Shown here in pieces: positions 56,720-64,000 of a stretch of DNA of 64,000 bases. Under the pieces are notes generated by a model. The model saw nothing but the letters and a program-made list of their open reading frames with translations, was not told the origin of the DNA and did no database searches. This stretch comes from Cordilura impudica (lineage: Eukaryota > Arthropoda > Insecta > Diptera > Scathophagidae), in NCBI GenBank assembly GCA_963682025.1, contig OY821518.1:36789059-36853058 (forward strand). The letters are read 5' to 3'. The translations under genes and the position numbers were made by a program. Position 1 is the stretch's first letter, and the number at the start of each line of letters is the position of its first letter.

Positions 56720-58829
56720 TTATTTTTTTTTCTTTAGGGTTTTATATTTTAAATTATTACCCAACAAATTAAAAAAAATTACTTCTTTTTTAAATTTATT
56801 TTTTAAATTTTCTGTAAAATATTCATCACAATTCGTAAGAGAAAGTATATCTAAGAGACTAATCATTTCTAAACTATAATTATTTTCTAACTCTGTTCGT
56901 GACTTCACATGCCGCAGGGAAGAAATAAGTGGATCGGAAGATGCTGCCAACATGTTGAAGAGGTCCTCATTTTGCCTTACCCTTGATGCTTTGAATGTGT
57001 TCTGCAATCTATATTTTTTATAAAATTTGTCAAGAGGCTCCTGTGCTTTTTCAGAAAGTTCTCCTATTGGCCAAAGACTGGTACTCAATTATATCTTTGC
57101 CATGCGCCAATATTTTATGGACGGTCGGGGTTAACTTCTTCTGTGGATACATTTCTGCTAAAAGAGATGCAGTTTTCGATGCATATTCTCCATATTTTGT
57201 ATAATTGACATTTTCTTTGCAGTTTAAGACATTCAAGATCGTTCCCAATCTTTTCACGATTTGAGTGTCAATTCCAGTGATTCTAGTTACTGCCTCATCA
57301 TTTTCAAAAAATCTCCTAGAAGTGTTTCCATCGTTTGAGTTACCGTATCCGTGCTTGGGACAGTCTACTTTTAGTCCAACTTGTTTAAAAAAAGCATCCT
57401 GTTTTTACTTCTTTCTTATCTCTTCCTTATCCTTTATTTATGTATTTTCATCGAAGTTTTCCTCCTCTTGTGGTAGGGTATACGCCAGTTTTAGCAAGAA
57501 CTCCATACACCTTATCCTTGCATGCAATGGTGACATTCCATATTCGTAATTATCCTCGTTTGTAGAATCGTTCAAATTACCAAAGTTCTTCTGACTCTTT
57601 TTGCAAATCGGGCATGACAATGTTGAGGTTGTTCCTGGCAGTTCGTTTACGACTTTTCCGACAACCATGGTCAGGTGGAACTCGTAATTGCATTCAATAT
57701 ATTTTCCTTTCCCAATTTGCAGTTTTGTAGGCTTAATCTTGCTTATTTGTTCTTCAAAGTCCTTCACCGTGGTCCTTATGAGTTTTGCCGATTCCCTTGC
57801 AAACTGAAACATTATTGGTCGGCAATAATGCACTGATGACCGACGCGGATTTTTCCAGTGTAGGAAAGCATCAGATTTTAGCCGCAAAGGAACAACAGAT
57901 GCCATAAGCATATTTCCGTCCGATATTGTAGCGTCATCGGAAGATATCCTTTGCTTATAAACGCTTTGTCCGGATGATCCATCGCAGCCCCATTTGTGGA
58001 TCAATGTCAGTTTCTCAGGAAGAATTTTCACCCCATTTTCAGGAAGACTCTCCAACAACCGTTTTGCTGTATGGCCCATGAGATCCTGCAGATTGGCTTT
58101 CACAGAGACTTCCGTAAACTCCGTATGCAGTGGTCGTGAATTTATTTTGGCTTGCGTAATATGCTTGTATCCTGGTAAAACGTCAGCCCCGTGTCGCATC
58201 AAGGATGCCCGTAGTATCTCATATTTTTCTTTGGAAATTTGTAAGTCCATAAACAAGGCCAAGGCTTCTTCGGAACCATACTTTTCAATGTGTGCGTTTG
58301 TGGGCGTGGGAATGCTTTCCTTAATCCTTTTTGGTCGCAGTGGGCTTGCATCAGCAAAAGATTTTGTAATCTGCGACCTAACTCTTTCACTATCCTTTGT
58401 ATATTTAATAGACAGCGCGTCCGATAAATGCTTCGTGGTCAAGTCATTGGCAAGTTTCCTCTTTCTTGTGAAAATTGAACACTCCTCAATACTTTTTTTT
58501 GGCCTTCCTTTTGCTCTTCTGGCTGAAGTGGTGGGTTTATCTACTGCCAATATATCCAGGAAGGTATCTTGATTAAGCCAGTCCTCGTATTTGGAGTTGA
58601 AGTTCTGAATGGTTCGATTAGATTTCACCCATTTTGCCTTAATATTTGCATATATCAGATAAAAATTATTTTTTATAATTTCGCTTCTCTCAATATTTCC
58701 GTATAAGCTATCAAGTTCTTCTAAAGCAGCTTCCGTGAAAAACTTTGATGTGGTTGACCTTCTAAACAGTTCAAATAATTTTAAATTGTTTAGCGCCATG
58801 TTTTCAGTACTTAAATTGTTTAACGCCAT
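56720..58829 (-). pseudogene. Transib transposase, second family, several disabling mutations
   Basis: Start ATG at 58829, after non-ATG open sequence, in a small duplication (MALNNLSTENMALNNL). Recognisable RAG1/Transib blocks are GRPKKS, RPKRIKESIPTP, KWGCDGSSGQSVYKQ (first Asp at 57981-57983), YCRPIMF, CPICKK, SPLHARIRCMEF, NSNDGNTSRRFF, PTVHKILAHG and AQEPLDKFYKKYR (Glu at 57038-57040). Faults: the second catalytic Asp is Val (GTC at 57660-57662, in LTMVVGKV); TAA stops at 57438-57440 and 57405-57407; and a one-base frameshift near 57075, just before the Glu motif. The product is certainly dead. Sequence identity to the other Transib is limited to conserved blocks. Confidence 0.9.
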
Positions 58830-58895
58830 GGTTTCAGTACTTGTTGCGCCAATTTTCAGTCGTAGACTAATCCAGGCATTATGCTTATTTTGCAA

Positions 58896-59799
58896 TATAT
58901 AGGCTTATGCTCCCATGCCTAAAAATTTACCTGTGCCCTGCATACATATGGATTTAGGCTGAATTATGCAATTTTGATATTATGCTCGTGTCTAAATAAG
59001 ATTTGTGCCTACCTGGAGGGACCATAATTCAATATTGTTCTTGACCATTTGTACTGCAAAGTAATTTTTAAGTGAGGTGCGTACCTGCGAATTTCAATGA
59101 GTAGTTTTTTGTGCATCCTGTGTCTGTAACAGAATATTGGGAGTAGACTTTGGCTGAGGCTCACAGGTAGACAACCGACTTAAAATGCAATTTTCAAAGT
59201 ATTAGATCAAACTACTGTCAGTCAAAACATGTAAGGGATGCACGCCATACAATTTCTGCAACCATGTCTCTTTTTTTTACCTCTAGAAGCCAAACGGGCA
59301 CGTACGGGCAGATAAAACCATTTGAATTATGTAAAGAAATAATCAAAGAACACGTTTTGCAAATATGGCAAATATAGAAAAATATGGATTTTTTTTATTT
59401 TCCGTCAAAGTTGAAAAATAGTGAAAAAACGGATAGTTTTTAAATAGTGATTTACCAGGAGAAACACAAAGCAAACAGTTAAATTTTTTTTATCGTTACA
59501 CATTTAATAAATACATCAATCAATACAAACAAAAAATAAGGCGATTCGTTACCTATCTTTCGTGATATTACACATGAAATCGCAACAAATTGACTAAAAA
59601 TTGTGTGCTTTTTTTGAAAACCGAAAGTCTGTCAACTTTGAACGGTTATATCTTCTAAACTAAAAATGTGATATTATTAAGAGTAGCATATTTGAAATCG
59701 TTGAAAAGTTTTCTATAACATGGGTTTATTCAAACCTTCGTCGACGCACATCAAAATTTTGATTTTTGCAACCTCGTTTGCTCTACGGGCGCTACTGTG
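58896..59799. other. Non-coding 5' region of the second Transib
   Basis: Lies between the transposase gene and the right terminus. No other gene seen. Confidence 0.5.
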
Positions 59800-59802
59800 C
59801 GT

Positions 59803-60558
59803 GGTTTGGGTATAATGACTTTGTGCTGCTACACCCATCTTTAATTATACCGATCGAATCAGAATCACTATCTGATTCGATTAAACGATGTCCGTCCGTC
59901 CGTCCGTCCGTCTGTGTGTCCACGTAAAGCTTGTAATCAAACTGCAGGTCGCAAATATGAATATATTTCGATGAAATTTGGTATTTGATCTTTTATCGGC
60001 CATGGGATGAATGCTATTGAAATTGGTGAGAATCGGTCCATGTTCAGACCTAGCCCCCATACAAATGACCCCTATGAAATCGACATAAATTGCCATAAGA
60101 TCCAAATTGTCGTATAGATCTTAGTCACATTGGGTTTGCATGCGTTTATTACATCCATTAATGAGTAGTCCAAAAACGGTCCCTATCGGGCATCTCTTAG
60201 TCATAGGCCCCATATAGAGCTGCTTCCCGATCTTCACTTAAATCTATAAAAAAAAAAACAAAAATATTGCACTGATTCATCTAAAATTTTGTTTGTATAT
60301 ATTTTTGCAAAATACAAGAGACTTCACCAACCATTGCCAGGATCGGTCCATTTTTCGACCTAGTCCCCATATAAATATAGTATCCGATATGAACTTTTTC
60401 ATATCTGCAGCCAAAAAAATTAATAAAAATGCCACTCAAATTTGGTTTATGCTTATTTTCTATATCCAATTAGTTGGGCCTAAGAGATATGGTCTCTAAA
60501 GGTATGGTATAGGGTATCGTATAGTAGGTCTAGACCGACTATAATTTTCTTACTTGTT
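59803..60558 (+). mobile_element. DINE-1/mini-me-like repeat, copy 7, 5'-clipped at the Transib end
   Basis: Begins at TGGTTTGGGTATAATGACTT, lacking the first ~20 bases of the family exactly where the Transib ends. It runs to the end hairpin (TAGTAGGTCTAGACCGACTA, one stem mismatch) and TTTTCTTACTTGTT. GTCC units at 59889-59909. Confidence 0.75.
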
Positions 60559-61254
60559 AAATATGGATTCTAGCTGCTCTACTAAAATGCTATTATACTG
60601 CAATTGACAGTGCTAAGAAAAAAGGTTAAAATTTTTATAATTTCTCGTAAATTGAAAAATTATAAAATTTGTGTAGATGTAGTGGTTTAAGAAATAAAAC
60701 GTCATAATTAGCTTTAATTCAACAAAGTTTTATTATTGTAAATTATAAGTTCCTCACCATTCGAATGCTAAGATCCAACTAAGTTTACAAAATTATTTAA
60801 GGCTTCAAAAAGCATCGGTTCAAGATACAAAAAAGTGATTTTAGCTAACTTTACTTTATTTTGGAATTCTAAAAAGTTACTCAAATTCAACGACTATGAA
60901 TATTTTTTTAATATTACATTTCATTCATGTTATCGATAAGAAAATTTTTGATGTTGAGTAATCGATATTTAATTTTATAATAAAAAATAGGAAAATAATA
61001 ATTGTTCAAACTTTTGGAAATACGGATGCTAAGGGGGGTAAAAATGGCCCGTAAGTGTAAAATGTTACCTTTTTTATTTTAGGAATATGAAATTTAGGAA
61101 TATGAAATTTGATATGTAGATTCCACCAGAGACACAAACATCGGCAGAGAACAATTTTTTTTTTATTTCGAGCCTTTAGGTGATAAAACGACCAAAAAAT
61201 GAGAAAATAGGTGCTTTTCAACTGTAAATTTTTCAAAGTACATTGTCTTAAAAA
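60559..61254. other. AT-rich spacer
   Basis: Contains a fragment of the degenerate repeat seen at 55.2 kb (about 61020-61190). No gene. Confidence 0.4.
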
Positions 61255-61990
61255 ACAAGTGCGAAAATTATAGCAAGTCTAGACCGATACCTTATACCAT
61301 GGCTATTTCTAGGTCCAACTAATAAGATATAGAAAATAAGCACGAACAAAATCTGAGTGGAATTTTAATTAATTTGTTTGCTTGCAGATCTGGAAAAGTT
61401 CATATCGGATGATATACTTATATGGTGAATAGGTTGAAAAATGGATTGATCTTGACCATATTTGGTAAAGTCAGTTGTGTTTGGCAAGTAACATATACAA
61501 AATGAATTTCAGAAAAATCTGTGCAATATTTTTGTTTCTAATAGGTTTAAATGAAGATCGGGAAGCAGCTTTATATGGGGGCTATAACTAAGAATTGTCA
61601 CATAGGGTTCATTTTTGGACTGATAAGTAAATGTGATAAACACACACAAGCCTAATTTGACTGAGATCTATTTGATACGAGTAATTTGGATCTTATGACT
61701 AGTTAAGTCGAACCAAATGGGAACTAGGTCCGATCATGGACCTTCTTTTACCAATTTAAATAGCGTTCGTTCTATGATAGAAGTTCATATACCAAATTTC
61801 ATCAAAACATATATATTTGCGACTTGTAGTTTGATTACAAGGTTTACACAAGCGAACAGTCGGACAAACAAACAGACGGACATCGCTAAGTCAACTCAGA
61901 GATTGATTCTGAGCTGATCTGTATAATAAAATATGAGTCTAGGTCTGATATTTTTGATCAGCACACAGTCATTAAACATTATACCCCTAA
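61255..61990 (-). mobile_element. DINE-1/mini-me-like repeat, diverged copy
   Basis: Follows family order (ACAAGTGCGAAAATTATAGC, CATATCGGATGATATACTTA, TGAAGATCGGGAAGCAGCTT, ACAGACGGACATCGC) with many changes. Most of the end palindrome is lost. Confidence 0.7.
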
Positions 61991-62344
61991 GTGGTCAGTG
62001 TGAAGTGAATTGTTGGTATATCCAAAGTTGTTATGTTTAACAACTTTTTTCCTTCTCATTTAAAGAAACGCGAATTTGAACTACATCCATTCCTCATTTC
62101 TAGGAACCATCTGAATTTTTTAACTTAACCTATTTACATGACATCAAATTTGCATAATTTTTTTATATGTTTAACCGTTTAAACCTTTGTTATTGCTTAT
62201 GGTATGAAATATAAAAAAACGTTGAATCCGGTATCCAAATGCCATTTTCTTGCTATAAATATTTTTTTTTGTATCATAATAATTAATAAAAAAAAATCAC
62301 CTTCAAATTTTCAGATATTTGTATCTGTAGTTCTTTTCAAAATT
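61991..62344. other. AT-rich spacer
   Basis: No recognised feature. Confidence 0.35.
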
Positions 62345-62412
62345 AATGCCGTTTTCTTTTCTGACAAAAAATGTCGCATTTTATTTGCACTTTTTCGAAA
62401 AGTTTATTTTTT

Positions 62413-62740
62413 GATTGAGTTTGAAATTGTTCAGGCTCAAGATCAAATGTTTTTACTTTAAATAAAGTAAATAAATAAAGTAAAAACATTAGCACATTTG
62501 TTTCAAAAATTGATCTATGTATATTCTGCATGACAGGTTATACAGCTGTTTCGGGAAGAGTCACCAACCCTCATCAGTAACCAAAAGCAGTAGATAGTTT
62601 GTTTGGTAAAAAGTTAAATTCATATATATTTGCTGAAAACAACCAAATGAGAATTCAAGCAAAAGTTATACTATTTAAGCCTCTACCAATATAACAAACT
62701 AAAAATAGAACAACTTTGAAACAAATATGATTGTATACGA
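62413..62740 (+). repeat. Left arm of the inner foldback
   Basis: Near-identical to the complement of 62916-63232. The visible difference is a ~13-base duplication in the AT-rich TTTACTTTAAATAAAG part. Such identity implies recent formation or gene conversion. Confidence 0.85.
62536..62582 (-). ncRNA. Hammerhead ribozyme motif in the left arm
   Basis: Exact inverted copy of the motif at 63074-63120, readable on the minus strand. Confidence 0.75.
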
Positions 62741-62915
62741 TTGTATAAATTGATAAAGATCGAAAATAAGATTTTTTATTTTTATAAAAAATAATAAAAT
62801 TAAAAATACGGAGGGCACGCTGTTAACGCTAAATGTAAGTTTAGCAAAAACAAATTGTTTTTCTTGTTTTTTCAAGACAAAAACAAACATGTATATTGTA
62901 GTATGCAATGTGTAC

Positions 62916-63232
62916 TCGTATACAATCATATTTGTTTCAAAGTTGTTCTATTTTTAGTTTGTTATATTGGAAGATGCTTAAATAGTATAACTTTTGCTTG
63001 AATTCTCATTTGGTTGTTTTCAGCAAATATATATGAATTTAACTTTTTACCAAACAAACTATCTACTGCTTTTGGTTACTGATGAGGGTTGGTGACTCTT
63101 CCCGAAACAGCTGTATAACCTGTCATGCAGAATATACATAGATCAATTTTTGAAACAAATGTGCTAATGTTTTTACTTTATTTAAAGTAAAAACATTTGA
63201 TCTTGAGCCTGAACAATTTCAAACTCAATCAT
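62916..63232 (-). repeat. Right arm of the inner foldback
   Basis: Inverted partner of 62413-62740. The ~54-base block AATTGATAAAGATCGAAAAT... follows both arms in direct orientation (62747-62801 and 63234-63289). Confidence 0.85.
63074..63120 (+). ncRNA. Hammerhead ribozyme motif in the right arm
   Basis: Plus strand, in order: helix I GGTTA, core CTGATGA, helix II GGG...CCC (extendable past two U-U mismatches, loop TGAC), GAAA, self-complementary helix III ACAGCTGT sharing the last A of GAAA, cleavage position A63115, helix I partner TAACC (5 of 5 pairs). Every invariant core base is present and the base of helix II is the canonical G-C. Confidence 0.78.
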
Positions 63233-63587
63233 TAAATTGATAAAGATCGAAAATAAGATTTTTTATTTTTATAAAAAATAATAAAATTAGTTTATTTTTT
63301 TATATATTCTAAATTAAGGGTAACCTAATTTTACACATCAATCGAAAGGTCTCAAAATGCTGTGTTCATAATATGCAAAAAATTTTGATTATTATCCTCT
63401 TTGAAGTCATGGGGTGAAAATAGTCAAAAAAGGGGAACAATGTGGAAATATTCTCACACTATGACCTGAAAGAAATCAATGGCTTTAAATTTGTGAGATT
63501 TTTTTTTTTTTTTATTTTTTCGGGCTAGTTATGGTCAATTAAATATTAAGATGATAATAAAAAAAATTCAAATTATTACATCCTTTT

Positions 63588-63630
63588 CACTCGACGTTTC
63601 GTTGACGGTATTTCAACTTCTTCTAGAGTG
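63588..63630 (-). ncRNA. Degenerate hammerhead-like motif
   Basis: Minus strand: helix I CACTC/GAGTG (5 pairs), helix II GTTGA/TCAAC, GAAA, helix III ACGT and GTC are kept, but the core reads TAGAAGA instead of CTGANGA (two invariant bases changed). Probably an inactive relic. Confidence 0.5.
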
Positions 63631-64000
63631 TGAACTTTATTTATTTGATTTTATTTTATTACATTGTCAAGTATTAAATTTGTATAAAAAAACTGGACAT
63701 CACGACACAAAATTTTAATAAATTTAATAAATAATTACAATTTAAAAAAATCACAGTTTAACCTAACAACTAGTATCACAGATTGTTTTTATTATTAGAC
63801 TCTTTAATTTTTTTTCGATTTACGAGCGCTCGACTTTGAGACCTTTCGATTGATGTATAAAATAAGGTTGCTCTTCATTTAGAATATATAAAAAAAATAA
63901 AATGCGACATTTTTTGTCAGAAAAGAAAACGGCATAAGTTTTATATGATATTCATCATTATTTAAAAACTAACTCAGTCTATTTTAAACGCAATTGTTTA

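Larger units (their letters stand above)
56509..59799 (-). mobile_element. Second Transib transposon, decayed
   Basis: 3291 bases with ends CACAGTGGCGCTATTTGAG (left) and, inverted, CACAGTAGCGCCCGTAGAG (right). Both run into GTTGCAAAAATCA. Flanks CGTCG (56504-56508) and CGTGG (59800-59804) fit a 5-base GC-rich duplication with one mismatch. Its termini and protein differ from the 48.5-52.3 kb copy, so it is another family. Confidence 0.88.
62345..63945. mobile_element. Nested foldback elements carrying hammerhead motifs
   Basis: Outer inverted pair: 62345-62387 plus 63285-63356 together match the complement of 63838-63945 (ATGCCGTTTTCTTTTCTGAC ..., CAATCGAAAGGTCTCAA). The left outer arm is split by an inner element at 62388-63284, itself a hairpin. 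The outer loop (63357-63837) holds a degenerate hammerhead motif. There is no coding sequence. Confidence 0.7.

Noticed and set aside
57994..58572. 192-codon plus-strand frame
   Set aside because: Antisense shadow of the second Transib transposase.

Overview
The window looks like intergenic or heterochromatic DNA from a fly, probably a brachyceran or calyptrate dipteran. The DNA is very AT-rich and packed with insect transposons: an errantivirus of the gypsy group, mariner, Transib and degraded non-LTR elements. It also holds many copies of a dispersed repeat with an internal (GTCY)n tract, like the DINE-1/mini-me repeats of flies. I recognise no single-copy host gene, tRNA, rRNA or CRISPR. 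Nearly every long reading frame belongs to a mobile element.

Layout. 1-2117: a DNA transposon with ~290-bp inverted ends and a dead DDE-like gene. 2419-4886: a giant palindromic element. 4890-7240: a non-LTR retrotransposon wreck (minus strand). 7335-22437: interspersed repeats, mostly DINE-1/mini-me-like, plus two pairs of dispersed duplications. 22437-23719: a 5'-truncated LINE. 23818-25757: a T-rich low-complexity array broken by a repeat copy. 26100-29335: a second LINE, split by a 1.9-kb insert with a ~140-bp degenerate tandem array. 32733-39718: a complete, very young errantivirus with two identical 268-bp LTRs, gag, pol and env, and a CGCA target duplication. 41180-44007: a second giant palindromic element. 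45070-46036: two small foldback elements with hammerhead ribozyme motifs. 48476-52322: a full-length Transib (RAG1-related) element with RSS-like heptamer ends, a CACCG target duplication and one in-frame stop. 53857-55089: a dead mariner. 56509-59799: a second, unrelated and more decayed Transib. 62345-63945: a nest of inverted repeats carrying two further perfect hammerhead motifs and one degenerate one.

How the parts relate. The errantivirus is the only element here with all its reading frames open. Its pol is reached by an apparent -1 frameshift and its env overlaps the end of pol. The Transib at 48.5-52.3 kb keeps all three catalytic residues, both zinc-binding motifs, intact ends and a textbook insect core promoter; a single TAA codon separates it from a complete transposase frame.

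The strongest unusual signal is a set of five hammerhead-ribozyme-like motifs. Two are exact and sit in opposite arms of one palindrome, one is near-canonical, and two are degenerate. All lie in small foldback repeats without coding capacity, which suggests non-autonomous, ribozyme-processed retroelements (Penelope- or retrozyme-like).
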